In this document: positions 8,319 through 17,252 of the stretch, in pieces | How the letters are laid out: the number at the start of each line of letters is the position of its first letter | Numbering within the stretch: the first letter of the stretch is position 1 | Assembly: GCF_004762045.1 (NCBI RefSeq) | Contig: NZ_SJOM01000007.1 | Span: 2,881,820-2,945,819, forward strand | Direction of reading: 5' to 3' | DNA from: Mycobacterium sp. DL99 | Lineage (GTDB): Bacteria > Actinomycetota > Actinomycetes > Mycobacteriales > Mycobacteriaceae | Length of the DNA: 64,000 nt | Notes under the pieces: model-generated | Database searches by the model: none | What the model was told of the DNA's origin: nothing | Seen by the model: only the letters and a program-made list of their open reading frames with translations | Made by a program: the position numbers and the translations under genes

Positions 8319-9175
8319 CCACCACCGATACCCCGCCCGTCACGGTCGGCGACCCTCCCGTCGACCCGGCGGAAACCCATCACCGCCGCACGCCTTCGGT
8401 CTGGCCGCATCGTCTGGTGCGGCTGGCCTCGGTGGTCGGCGCGGTCGTCCTCTGGCAGCTGCTGACCGCCAACAACGTGCGGGTGGGGCTGCGGTTCGAC
8501 ACTCTGCCGACCGTCACCGAAATCACCGCGGCCCTGGTGAACCGGCTGGGCACGCCGGAGTACTGGCTGGACCTCGGCCAGTCGCTGATCCGGATTCTCA
8601 CCGGGTTCGGGGTCGCCGCGGTGGTCGGTGTGATCACCGGAATCCTGCTGGGGCGCACCGCCTGGTTCGCCGACATCTTCGGTCCGCTCACCGAGTTGGC
8701 CCGGCCGATACCGGCGATCGCCATCGTGCCGGTGGCGATCCTGCTGTTCCCCAGCGATGAGGCGGGAATCGTGTTCATCACGTTCCTGGCCGCCTACTTC
8801 CCGATCATGGTCAGCGTCCGGCATGCGGTGCGTGCGCTTCCGACCATCTGGGAGGACTCGGTGCGCACCCTCGGTGGCGGTCATCTCGACGTGCTGCGCC
8901 AGGTGGTGCTGCCGGGCATCCTGCCCGGACTGTTCGGCGGGCTCTCGGTCGGCATGGGGGTTGCCTGGATTTGCGTGATCTCGGCCGAGATGATCTCTGG
9001 CCGCCTCGGTGTGGGTTACCGCACCTGGCAGGCGTACACGGTGCTGAACTATCCCGACGTGTTCGTCGGCATCATCACGATCGGCGTACTCGGTTTCGTG
9101 ACCGCCGCGGCGGTCGAGTTCATCGGCCGGCGGGCGACGCGTTGGTTGCCGCGCGGTGAGGAGGTGACGCGATGA
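8315..9175 (+). CDS. ABC transporter permease, sulfonate/nitrate/taurine type
   Basis: A 286-aa inner-membrane subunit with six predicted helices beginning at LVRLASVVGAVVLWQLL. It contains the binding-protein-dependent permease EAA-type loop near SVRTLGGGHLDVLRQVVLPGILPGLFGGL, which contacts the ATPase. The closest families are SsuC/TauC. The start is GTG at 8315, overlapping the receptor stop as GTGA; the long upstream extension in this frame is antisense-like and not coding. It is coupled to the ATPase gene by a further 4-base overlap. Confidence 0.92.
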   Translation: MTTTDTPPVTVGDPPVDPAETHHRRTPSVWPHRLVRLASVVGAVVLWQLLTANNVRVGLRFDTLPTVTEITAALVNRLGTPEYWLDLGQSLIRILTGFGVAAVVGVITGILLGRTAWFADIFGPLTELARPIPAIAIVPVAILLFPSDEAGIVFITFLAAYFPIMVSVRHAVRALPTIWEDSVRTLGGGHLDVLRQVVLPGILPGLFGGLSVGMGVAWICVISAEMISGRLGVGYRTWQAYTVLNYPDVFVGIITIGVLGFVTAAAVEFIGRRATRWLPRGEEVTR

Positions 9176-9933
9176 GCCCCACCGACACCGCTAGCCGGGC
9201 CGCCACCGGAATGCGATTGGAACTCGATCGAATCCGGTTGTCCTACACCGGCACTCCGGTGATCGACGATCTGAGCCTCACCGTCGAGCCCGGTGAGATC
9301 CTGGTGCTCACCGGTCCGTCGGGGTGCGGGAAGTCCACGGTGTTGCGCGCGTTGACCGGGCTGCTGCGGCCCGACGCCGGCCGGGTGCTGGCCGACGGCG
9401 ATCCGGTCACCACCACCTCACGGGACCGCGGCATGGTGTTCCAGGACAGTGCGCTGCTGCCATGGCGCACGGTGCGGTCCAACATCGAGCTGGCCCTGCA
9501 GCTGCGGGGTGAACCCAAGGCGGGTCGCCGCGAACGTGCCGACCGCTGGATCGCCGAGGTCGGCCTGTCCGGATTCGCCGAGTTCCTGCCGAAGAACCTG
9601 TCCGGCGGTATGCGGCAGCGGGTTCAACTCGCACGCGGGCTGGCCGGTGCGCCCCGTGCGGTCATGATGGACGAACCGTTCGCCGCGCTGGACACCCAGA
9701 CCCGGGCGGCTATGCAGCGGTTGCTGATCGACACCTGGCAGGCCCATCCGACCACGATCGTGTTCGTCACCCACGACGTCGACGAGGCGCTCACGCTCGG
9801 TGACCGCGTTGCGGTGCTCGGCCGTGCCGGACAGCCGCTGCGCACCCTCATCGAGGTGGCCCAGCCCCGAACCGACCATCCCGAACGATCCGCGCTGCGC
9901 GCCGAGATCATTGCCGCCCTGGAGCAACCGTGA
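9172..9933 (+). CDS. ABC transporter ATP-binding protein, SsuB/TauB type
   Basis: A 253-aa cytoplasmic ATPase that energises the importer. Motifs in order: Walker A GPSGCGKST (about residue 45), Q-loop MVFQDSALLPW, signature LSGGMRQRVQLARGL, Walker B AVMMDEPFAALD and H-loop VFVTHDVDEAL. The LLPWRTVRSNIELAL stretch is typical of nitrate/sulfonate/taurine ATPases. ATGA overlaps join it to the permease upstream and GTGA to the flavoprotein downstream, so all subunits should be made together. Confidence 0.95.
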   Translation: MSPTDTASRAATGMRLELDRIRLSYTGTPVIDDLSLTVEPGEILVLTGPSGCGKSTVLRALTGLLRPDAGRVLADGDPVTTTSRDRGMVFQDSALLPWRTVRSNIELALQLRGEPKAGRRERADRWIAEVGLSGFAEFLPKNLSGGMRQRVQLARGLAGAPRAVMMDEPFAALDTQTRAAMQRLLIDTWQAHPTTIVFVTHDVDEALTLGDRVAVLGRAGQPLRTLIEVAQPRTDHPERSALRAEIIAALEQP

Positions 9934-12617
9934 CCGAATTGACCCAGATTCCCGATATTTCAGACGCGATTCGCATCGACTGCGACGTGCTGGTGATAGG
10001 CGGTGGCACCGCGGGCACCATGGCGGCGTTGACCGCCGCCGAGAACGGCGCCCAGGTGCTGCTGCTGGAGAAGGCCCACGTGCGGCACTCCGGAGCGCTG
10101 GCCATGGGCATGGACGGCGTCAACAACGCCGTCATCCCCGGCAAGGCCGAGCCCGAGGACTATGTCGCCGAGATCACCCGGGCCAACGACGGAATCGTCA
10201 ACCAGCGCACCGTCTATCAGACCGCGACCCGTGGGTTCGCGATGGTGCAGCGGCTCGAACGGTACGGGGTCAAGTTCGAGAAGGACGAGCACGGTGAGTA
10301 CGCCGTGCGGCGTGTGCACCGTTCGGGCTCCTATGTGCTGCCGATGCCCGAGGGCAAGGACGTCAAGAAGGCGCTGTACCGGGTGCTGCGCCAACGCTCG
10401 ATGCGCGAGAAGATCCGCATCGAGAACCGGCTCATGCCGGTCCGTGTGCTCACCCAAGGGGGAAGGGCGGTGGGTGCGGCTGCATTCAACACCCGCACAG
10501 GAGAATTCGTCACGGTGGCGGCCAAGGCCGTGATCCTGTCCACCGGCGCGTGTGGCCGCCTCGGGCTTCCGGCCTCGGGATATCTGTACGGCACCTACGA
10601 GAATCCCACCAACGCCGGCGACGGATATGCCATGGCCTACCACGCCGGCGCCGAACTGTCGGGAATCGAGTGCTTCCAGGTCAATCCGCTGATCAAGGAC
10701 TACAACGGACCGGCGTGCGCCTATGTGGCCAACCCATTCGGTGGCTATCAGGTCAATGCGTTGGGGGAGCGGTTCGTCGACTCCGACTACTGGTCGGGCC
10801 AGATGATGGCCGAGGTCAAGGAGGAGATCGAATCGGCCCGCGGGCCGATCTACCTCAAGGTCAGCCATCTGCCCGATGAAACACTGACCACGCTGGAGAA
10901 CATCCTGCACACCACGGAGCGACCCACCCGCGGAACGTTCCATGCCAATCGCGGACACGACTACCGCACCCACGACATCGAGATGCACATCTCCGAGATC
11001 GGCTTGTGCTCAGGGCATTCCGCCTCCGGAGTGTGGGTGGACGAGCATGCCCGCACCACGGTGCCCGGCCTGTACGCGGCCGGAGATCTGGCGTGCGTTC
11101 CGCACAACTACATGATCGGCGCCTTCGTATACGGCGATCTCGCCGGCGAGCACGCCGCCTCGACACTGTCGGATGTGGCTGCGCCGGTGGAGCTTCCGGA
11201 CGATCAGGTGGCCCAGGCCCACGAGCTCATCTATCGTCCGCTGCGGCACCCGGACGGTCCGCCGCAGCCGCAGGTCGAGTTCAAGCTGCGGCGGTTCGTC
11301 AACGACTATGTGGCACCGCCGAAGACCGCCACCAAGTTGTCGATCGCGGTGCAGACCTTCGAGCGCATGACCACCGAGGTCGAGGGCATCGGGGCACGTA
11401 CCCCGCACGAGTTGATGCGCGCCGCGGAAGTGTCCTTCATCCGGGACTGCGCGGAGATGGCGGCCCGGTCCTCGCTCACGCGCACCGAGTCACGCTGGGG
11501 GCTGTACCACGAGCGGGCCGATTTGCCGCAGCGCGACGATGCGCAGTGGCGCTACCACCTCAACCTCTACAAGGACGCCGACGGCGCCATGCAGTTCGTG
11601 AAGCGGCCGGTGGCACCGTATTTCGTCGCGGTGCCGGAGTTGGACCACCTGACTTCCCACGATCCGGTGACCACCGTCGAACAGCCCCACCTGCACGGCG
11701 GCCGGGCGCCTGCCGCCGAACGCTCCCGGGTGCGCCCGGCCGGATCCGCGCAACCGCCGTCACCACGTATCGCGGCGGTCCTGGCGTTGGAGGAGCCCTC
11801 CCTGGAGGATCTGAGCGCCTACCTGGCAGATTCCGACCCCGGCGTGCGCAGAACCGCGGTCGCCACTCTCGTCGAGCATCTGCCCGACGGGTACCAGCCC
11901 GTGCTGGTTGCCGCACTGGCTGATGGCGACGCCGAGGTGCGACGGGAAACCGCGGATGCGGTACGTGAACTCGTCGAGGTCCTGCCCGACCCGGGCGCTT
12001 TCGCCGACCGGCTGGAGTCCGCGGACCCGGTGGTCCGTGCGGTCACGGTCTACCTGTTGAGTTCCCGGCGGGTCGGCGACGCCCAGGCGTACCGCCTCGC
12101 GTCGACCGATTCCGATCACCGGGTGCGGATCGAGGCGATGCGGGCGCTGGTGTCGGTCGACGACCACACCGGGGTGGCGGCAGCCACCGCCGACGAGAAC
12201 CGGGAGGTCCGGATCGCCGCGGTAGGCGGACTGGCGACCCTGCGTGCCGGCGCCGATGCGGTGCGCGGGGCGCTCGACGACACCGATCCGCTGGTGCGGG
12301 CGGCGGCCCTGGCGGCACTCGGCGCGGTTGGCTGCACCGGGGACGACGTGGTCAGTGTCGAGAAGGCGTTCACGGAGTCGGCCTGGCAGATCCGCCAGGG
12401 CGCGGCACGGGCGTTGGCCGGGGCCCTACCGGAAGTGGCGGTTCCCACCCTGTCGCGGGCGCTGGACGACCAGCATCTCGATGTCCGCAAGGCCGTTGTG
12501 CTGAGCCTGAGCCGGTGGGCGGGTTCGGAGTCGACGGCCCGTCAGGCACTCACCGTGGCCTTGGACGACAGTGATGCCGATGTGCGCGCGTACGCCCGCC
12601 AGGCTTTGGCCGGGTGA
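9930..12617 (+). CDS. AprA-like FAD-dependent oxidoreductase fused to HEAT repeats
   Basis: An 895-aa cytoplasmic fusion. Residues about 18-590 are a fumarate reductase/succinate dehydrogenase-type flavoprotein: the dinucleotide fold DVLVIGGGTAGTMAALTAAE, then EKAHVRHSGALAMGMDGVN, which resembles adenylylsulfate reductase AprA (SGA-A-GL--IN), and near the C-end of the domain GLYAAGDLACVPHNYMIGAF for FAD binding. After an Ala/Pro/Arg linker (about 590-610), residues 610-895 contain about nine repeats of roughly 31 aa with the DxDxxVRxxAxxAL rhythm of PBS-lyase HEAT repeats. It starts with GTG and overlaps the ABC ATPase by 4 bases. With the AprB-like ferredoxin it probably forms an electron-transfer enzyme; APS reductase activity itself is not claimed. 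Confidence 0.85.
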   Translation: MTELTQIPDISDAIRIDCDVLVIGGGTAGTMAALTAAENGAQVLLLEKAHVRHSGALAMGMDGVNNAVIPGKAEPEDYVAEITRANDGIVNQRTVYQTATRGFAMVQRLERYGVKFEKDEHGEYAVRRVHRSGSYVLPMPEGKDVKKALYRVLRQRSMREKIRIENRLMPVRVLTQGGRAVGAAAFNTRTGEFVTVAAKAVILSTGACGRLGLPASGYLYGTYENPTNAGDGYAMAYHAGAELSGIECFQVNPLIKDYNGPACAYVANPFGGYQVNALGERFVDSDYWSGQMMAEVKEEIESARGPIYLKVSHLPDETLTTLENILHTTERPTRGTFHANRGHDYRTHDIEMHISEIGLCSGHSASGVWVDEHARTTVPGLYAAGDLACVPHNYMIGAFVYGDLAGEHAASTLSDVAAPVELPDDQVAQAHELIYRPLRHPDGPPQPQVEFKLRRFVNDYVAPPKTATKLSIAVQTFERMTTEVEGIGARTPHELMRAAEVSFIRDCAEMAARSSLTRTESRWGLYHERADLPQRDDAQWRYHLNLYKDADGAMQFVKRPVAPYFVAVPELDHLTSHDPVTTVEQPHLHGGRAPAAERSRVRPAGSAQPPSPRIAAVLALEEPSLEDLSAYLADSDPGVRRTAVATLVEHLPDGYQPVLVAALADGDAEVRRETADAVRELVEVLPDPGAFADRLESADPVVRAVTVYLLSSRRVGDAQAYRLASTDSDHRVRIEAMRALVSVDDHTGVAAATADENREVRIAAVGGLATLRAGADAVRGALDDTDPLVRAAALAALGAVGCTGDDVVSVEKAFTESAWQIRQGAARALAGALPEVAVPTLSRALDDQHLDVRKAVVLSLSRWAGSESTARQALTVALDDSDADVRAYARQALAG

Positions 12618-12776
12618 GCGGCGGCGCACCCGCGCGGCTTGGGCGAGTACACCTTTGGCGAGATCGGCGAGGGGTTCGGGCTGCCTTGCCAGAACAGCAA
12701 GTTTCGTGTCGGAAGGCGCCGCTCCGGTGATACTGGGTGCCGCAGTCAGACCCTCCCGAGTGCAGGAAGGAGGCCG

Positions 12777-13271
12777 GTGGCCACCAGCCAACACCGCCGA
12801 CACGACAATCCGCCGCCCCGTACCGCGAACAGCGAATCCGAGGTCTTGCGCGGATTTCTCGATTACCTCCGCACGTCGATCGCCGCGAAGGTCGACGGCG
12901 CACCTGAACCGATGGCACGGACGACGTCGGTGCCATCGGGCACCACGCTGCTCGGCCTCCTCAACCACCTGACCTACGTCGAACGGTGGATCTTTCTCGG
13001 GGACGACGTCACCGACTGGCAGGCAACGTTCTCGGTCGAACCGTCGGACAGCATCGCTGATGTCGTCGCCCGCTACCGGAAGGCAGTTGAGTGCGCCAAC
13101 GAAGTGCTCGACGACTGCACCGATCTGTCTGCACCGGTTCCTCGACCGCGGCCGGGAGGGCCCGCACCCACTGTCCGTTGGGCACTGGCTCACATGATCG
13201 AGGAGACCGGCCGCCATGCCGGCCACGCTGACATTCTGCGCGAACTGATCGACGGCGCGACCGGCCGGTGA
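12777..13271 (+). CDS. DinB/DUF664 family protein (putative thiol-dependent enzyme)
   Basis: A 164-aa four-helix-bundle protein of the DinB-like DUF664 group, common in mycothiol-making actinobacteria. Visible features are the helix VPSGTTLLGLLNHLTYVERW with a metal-ligand-type His, and the C-terminal ALAHMIEETGRHAGHADILRELIDG with two further His, a three-His pattern typical of the superfamily. The GTG at 12777 has a GGAAGGAGG site at 12765-12773; the longer reading frame from 12639 has atypical low-complexity Arg/Ser-rich sequence and is not used. It is convergent with the SDR gene. The substrate is unknown. Confidence 0.75.
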   Translation: MATSQHRRHDNPPPRTANSESEVLRGFLDYLRTSIAAKVDGAPEPMARTTSVPSGTTLLGLLNHLTYVERWIFLGDDVTDWQATFSVEPSDSIADVVARYRKAVECANEVLDDCTDLSAPVPRPRPGGPAPTVRWALAHMIEETGRHAGHADILRELIDGATGR

Positions 13272-13308
13272 CCCAGCGGCAGCACCGAAGTTTCCCGCTA
13301 GGCGCTCA

Positions 13309-14205
13309 CTACTTGAGCAGCTGGGACAGCTGGAGATACTCGTTGGCCGAGATCGAGGCCGGCCGTCCGGCGCAAATGCCGCCGTCGATGGCGAGGTCTT
13401 GGCCATTGATAAAACTCGAGGCGTCGCTGGCCAACCAGAGCAAGGCGGCGGCGACGTCGTCGGTCCGGCCGACCCGCTTCATCGGTTGCCACGTCGGCAG
13501 GGCGCTGGCGAACATGGCTTGCAGCGCCGGGGCCGCCTGCTCGGCGGCGTCTGAGTCGACACCAGTGGTTTTGAGCTGGATACCGGTGGGGATGGGTCCG
13601 GGGGAGATGCTGTTGACCCGCACGCCCTGCTCACCCAACTCCACTGCGGCGCATCGCGTCAACTGCAGCACCGCGGCCTTGGCCACCGAGTAGTCCACCG
13701 GTGTCCACCCGGCAATATGTCCGCCCAGGCTGGCCACGTTGACAATGCTGCCAGCGCCCTGAATGGTCATCGGCCCTGCGGCGTACTTGATCCCGGCGGC
13801 CATCCCGAGCACATGCACCCGCAGGGTCTCAGCGAAGGCGCCCAGGTCGAGTTCCTCGACGGAGCCGAGGGTGCCCGAGGTACCCGCGTTATTGATCAGC
13901 ACGTCGAGCCGACCGAATCGCTCCAGCGCATGTTCGATCAACCCGCGCACTTGCGATTCGTCGGCGACGTCGGCGCGGTGGAATGCTACCGACGAGCCGA
14001 GTCGGGCAGCCAGAGATTCGCCGCGATCCACCTGACGTCCGCTGATGAGCACGGACGCGCCGTGAGCCGCGAAGACCTCGGCCGCTGCGGCGCCTATGCC
14101 ACCGGTGGCGCCGGTCACGACCGCTACCTTCCCGGCCAGCGTCGAATCGGCCTTCGGGTCGGTCAGTCGGTGGATGTCTGGTGTGCGTAGCGGCTCTGTG
14201 AACAT
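13309..14205 (-). CDS. Short-chain dehydrogenase/reductase (classical SDR)
   Basis: A 298-aa NAD(P)-dependent oxidoreductase. The cofactor motif TGATGGIG (about residue 32), NNAG (about 106), catalytic Ser in VNVASLGG and YSVAK (Tyr-x3-Lys) are all present, followed by the ISPGPIPTGIQ segment and the DGG near the C-terminus of classical FabG-like SDRs. The N-terminal 24 residues are extra. It is divergent from the LuxR-type regulator at 14348, with an inverted repeat between them, so the regulator may control it. The substrate cannot be predicted. Confidence 0.9.
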   Translation of the reverse strand: MFTEPLRTPDIHRLTDPKADSTLAGKVAVVTGATGGIGAAAAEVFAAHGASVLISGRQVDRGESLAARLGSSVAFHRADVADESQVRGLIEHALERFGRLDVLINNAGTSGTLGSVEELDLGAFAETLRVHVLGMAAGIKYAAGPMTIQGAGSIVNVASLGGHIAGWTPVDYSVAKAAVLQLTRCAAVELGEQGVRVNSISPGPIPTGIQLKTTGVDSDAAEQAAPALQAMFASALPTWQPMKRVGRTDDVAAALLWLASDASSFINGQDLAIDGGICAGRPASISANEYLQLSQLLK

Positions 14206-14241
14206 GTTGTCGAGGATCGCGCGGTGACGGTGAGCGAGACA

Positions 14242-14258
14242 ATTACCTGCCGGGTAAT
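14242..14258. promoter_or_regulatory. Palindromic operator-like site
   Basis: ATTACC-TGCCG-GGTAAT, a perfect 6-5-6 inverted repeat in the 142-base divergent region between the SDR gene and the LuxR-family gene. Its size suits a dimeric helix-turn-helix protein. Which regulator binds is not known. Confidence 0.4.
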
Positions 14259-14347
14259 CCCGGTTGATCTCTCCACACTGCCGAGCGGCAACACCGAAGT
14301 TCGTCGTTACCCGTGCTAACGACCTTGCCTCGGCTTACTCTCGTTGC

Positions 14348-16954
14348 GTGCGACTGGCCTGGCCGCTGACGGGGCGTTTGGAGGAGACCCGACTGATCGA
14401 CGCCGCGCTGGTCTCCACCGAACTGTCCGGGATTGTGATCTATGGAGCTGCCGGAGTCGGCAAGAGCCGTATCGCCCGTGAAGCACTCTCGACCGTGGGC
14501 GCCACCGGCAATGAAACCCGTTGGGCGGTGGGGACATCAGCCGCCCGGGCGCTGCCGTTGGGGACGTTTGCACGTTGGGTGGGAACGTCGGATGCCGACA
14601 GTGTGGCACTGGTCGGCCGGGTGATCGACGGTCTGACCGAGACGTCGAACGGTCAGCCGGTGCTGGTCTGCGTCGATGACGCGCACCTGCTGGACGGGTT
14701 GTCGGGTTTCGTGCTGCAACAGATCGTGCAGCGCGACGCGGCCAAGCTCCTGCTGACCGTGCGTACCGGTGCACCGGTACCCGCCGAGGTTCTGACGGCG
14801 TGTGACCGTGGCCGGTTCGAGCGGCTGGACCTGCAGCCGCTGTCCCGGGACGAGTCGACCCGGTTGCTGACAGCCGCGCTCGGCGGCCCCCTCGATCCCG
14901 AAGCGGCACAACGGTTATGGCGGCTCACCCGGGGAAACGTGCTCTACCTGCGCAACATCGTCGAACAGGAAGTCACCCAGGGCCGGCTCGCCTGTCAGGA
15001 GGGCCGCTGGCGGTGGACCGGAGATCCGGTGATGCCGCCCGGGCTGGTCGAACTGATCGAGACGAGGATCGGCGCGCTACCGCCGGAGGTGAGTGAGGTC
15101 GTCGATGTCCTGGCGGTGGCCGAGCCGATCCAGCTGGACCGGCTGACCGCGATCACCGATGCCGATTCGGTGGCTGCTGCCGAGACACGTGGCCTGATCA
15201 CGATCGATGCCACCGACCGCGAGGTCCGCGTCGCCCACCCGCTCTACGCCGAGGTGCGACGCAACCGGGTGCCGGGTTCACGCTTGCGCCGGCTGCGGGG
15301 GATGGTGGCCACGGCGCTCGGTGACCGGGAGGACCGCGACGCCATGCGGGTGGTGGTGCGGCGGGCCGCGCTGATGCTCGATTCGGATCTGGCGCTCGAT
15401 CCCGAGTTGTTGACCCGGGCGGCACAGGGCGCGGTGTGGATGTCCGATCTGTCGCTGGCCGACCGGTTGGCTCACGGGGCGATCGAGGCCGGCGCCGACG
15501 CAGAGGCGAAATTCATTCGCGCGCACGCCTTGTCGTGGCTCAGCCGGGGTGAGGAATCAGACGCCGTGCTCGACGCCATCGAGACCGCCGATCTCACCGA
15601 CGACGGGCGGGCCCGGCTCGCCTTCCTGCGCGCTTCCAACATGCTGTGGTCGCTTGCCGATCCGGTCGGCGCCAAGCGGCATGTCGACGAGGCGGCGGCG
15701 GGCATCCCGGCGGAAGCCCGGGCCGCGATCGACGCGTTCTACACGGTGTACTGGGCCGCGATGGGCGATCCAGAGCGGGCCAGGGCCGCGTTCGGCGGCC
15801 TCGATCTGGACGCTCTGCCCGCCATCGTGGGCGCGGTGACCACGTGGGCGGTGGCCGCATCGTGCGGCGATGCCGGCCGGGCGGACGAGGCCGTCACAGC
15901 CGCCCACGTCGGTTACCGCATCACGGACGGTTCCTTCGATGCCGCGCACACGCGGTTCGTCATCGCCGACGCACACATCGGTGCGCTGTTGCTGGCCGGG
16001 AGGATCCGGGAGGCGCGCGAGGAGGCCAAGCAGTTGAGCCGGCACGCCGCGAACCTGCCCGGCGCAGCCCAGTTGTTCGGCGTCGCGCTGACAGGTCGTG
16101 CCGCCTCGGGAGCCGGACAGCTCGGCGTCGTGGCCGAACTGTTGGATCCGGTGGTCGAGATGATGCGGGCCGCGGGGGAGAGGAACGGCTTCGGCTACCG
16201 TTTCCACCTGCCTCGGGTGACGGCGCTGGCCATCCGGGGTATGGCCGACGACGGCACCCTGGCCGAACTCGACGGATACCGTCATGCCAGCTGGCGCTAT
16301 CTCGCCTATGAACACGACTTGGTGCGGGCCTGGGTCGCTGCGACCCAGGGCGCGGTATCGGAGGCCGTCAACATCGCGCTCGAGGCCGCCGACACCGCCG
16401 GGGCCAACGGGCAGTTGGCGGCCGAGGTGTGGTGCCTACAGACCGCGGCACAGTTCGGCGACCATTCCCGTACGCGCCGGCTCGACGAGTTGACCGGGAT
16501 GGTCGAGGGACCGCGGGTCGGTGCCGCCGCCGCACTGTCCCTGGCCCTTGCCCGAGACGACGGTGACGGGTTGGCAAAGGTCTCAACCGCATTCGAGGAG
16601 TTCGGCGACCTGGTGGCGGCCGCCGACGCTGCTGCTCTGGCAGCGGTGGCGTACCGGCGCAAAGGCATGCGCGGATCGGCGATGGCGTCCGCGACCCGGG
16701 CCACGGCGCTGGCCGAGGCGTGCGGCGGTGCAACCACCCCGGCATTGGTCGCCACCGCCGAACGTCTGCCCCTGACCGACCGGGAGCGCGAGATCGCCAT
16801 GCTGCTCGGCACCGGGGTGTCGAGCCGGGTGATCGCCGACCGGCTGCGGCTGTCGGTGCGCACCGTCGAGGGACATATCTACCGCGCGATGGCGAAAACC
16901 GGGGTGTCCACCCGGGCCGAACTGGTCGCGCTGCTACCCCGACGGCACCGCTGA
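14348..16954 (+). CDS. LuxR-family transcriptional regulator with AAA/STAND ATPase (LAL/MalT-like)
   Basis: An 868-aa STAND-type regulator. The N-terminal AAA domain has Walker A YGAAGVGKS (about residues 33-41) and Walker B VLVCVDDAHLLD (about 105-116). The middle is a helical TPR-like sensor region. The C-terminal LuxR helix-turn-helix (about 808-862) reads LTDREREIAMLLGTGVSSRV and later SVRTVEGHIYRAMAKTGVSTR. I chose GTG at 14348 because family members begin close to the RLAWPLTGR motif; an ATG at 14264 is possible but lies in the divergent control region. It is followed 7 bases later by a small gene, and probably acts on the neighbouring SDR/monooxygenase genes. Confidence 0.85.
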   Translation: MRLAWPLTGRLEETRLIDAALVSTELSGIVIYGAAGVGKSRIAREALSTVGATGNETRWAVGTSAARALPLGTFARWVGTSDADSVALVGRVIDGLTETSNGQPVLVCVDDAHLLDGLSGFVLQQIVQRDAAKLLLTVRTGAPVPAEVLTACDRGRFERLDLQPLSRDESTRLLTAALGGPLDPEAAQRLWRLTRGNVLYLRNIVEQEVTQGRLACQEGRWRWTGDPVMPPGLVELIETRIGALPPEVSEVVDVLAVAEPIQLDRLTAITDADSVAAAETRGLITIDATDREVRVAHPLYAEVRRNRVPGSRLRRLRGMVATALGDREDRDAMRVVVRRAALMLDSDLALDPELLTRAAQGAVWMSDLSLADRLAHGAIEAGADAEAKFIRAHALSWLSRGEESDAVLDAIETADLTDDGRARLAFLRASNMLWSLADPVGAKRHVDEAAAGIPAEARAAIDAFYTVYWAAMGDPERARAAFGGLDLDALPAIVGAVTTWAVAASCGDAGRADEAVTAAHVGYRITDGSFDAAHTRFVIADAHIGALLLAGRIREAREEAKQLSRHAANLPGAAQLFGVALTGRAASGAGQLGVVAELLDPVVEMMRAAGERNGFGYRFHLPRVTALAIRGMADDGTLAELDGYRHASWRYLAYEHDLVRAWVAATQGAVSEAVNIALEAADTAGANGQLAAEVWCLQTAAQFGDHSRTRRLDELTGMVEGPRVGAAAALSLALARDDGDGLAKVSTAFEEFGDLVAAADAAALAAVAYRRKGMRGSAMASATRATALAEACGGATTPALVATAERLPLTDREREIAMLLGTGVSSRVIADRLRLSVRTVEGHIYRAMAKTGVSTRAELVALLPRRHR

Positions 16955-16961
16955 TTCGAGT

Positions 16962-17252
16962 ATGGGGTTACTCGCTTCGGCTCGGCTGATCCATCGCATC
17001 CTGGATCGCATGGCCGACGAGGGCGAGAAACGCGAGCAGGCGCTACGGCAACTGCCATTGCCGTACTCGCTGGCATTGCGGTTGCGCGACGCCGGGGTTG
17101 CCCGCGAGGTCGTCTGTGAATACCTCAGTATCGAGGAGTCCGCACTCGACGGCCTCTACCGGATCGCCGAGGCGAAGCTGGCGGCAGCGTCTGCTCGCCG
17201 AGGTGCTTGGCGGGACCTCAGCCCACCGGCAACGGGTAGTCCGGCAGGTTGA
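16962..17252 (+). CDS. Small conserved-looking protein of unknown function
   Basis: A 96-aa basic helical protein starting 7 bases after the LuxR-type gene, so probably translated from the same mRNA. The segment PLPYSLALRLRDAGVAREVVCEYLSIEESALDGLYRIAEAKL resembles sigma-factor or anti-sigma-associated small proteins (helix-turn-helix-like spacing), but I do not recognise a named family. Its last 35 bases overlap the convergent monooxygenase gene, which makes the extreme C-terminus uncertain. Codon use is typical of the genome. Confidence 0.6.
   Translation: MGLLASARLIHRILDRMADEGEKREQALRQLPLPYSLALRLRDAGVAREVVCEYLSIEESALDGLYRIAEAKLAAASARRGAWRDLSPPATGSPAG

Noticed and set aside
12618..12776. 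N-terminal extension of the DUF664 protein from 12639
   Set aside because: The extra 46 residues are low-complexity and the GTG at 12777 has a strong ribosome site.
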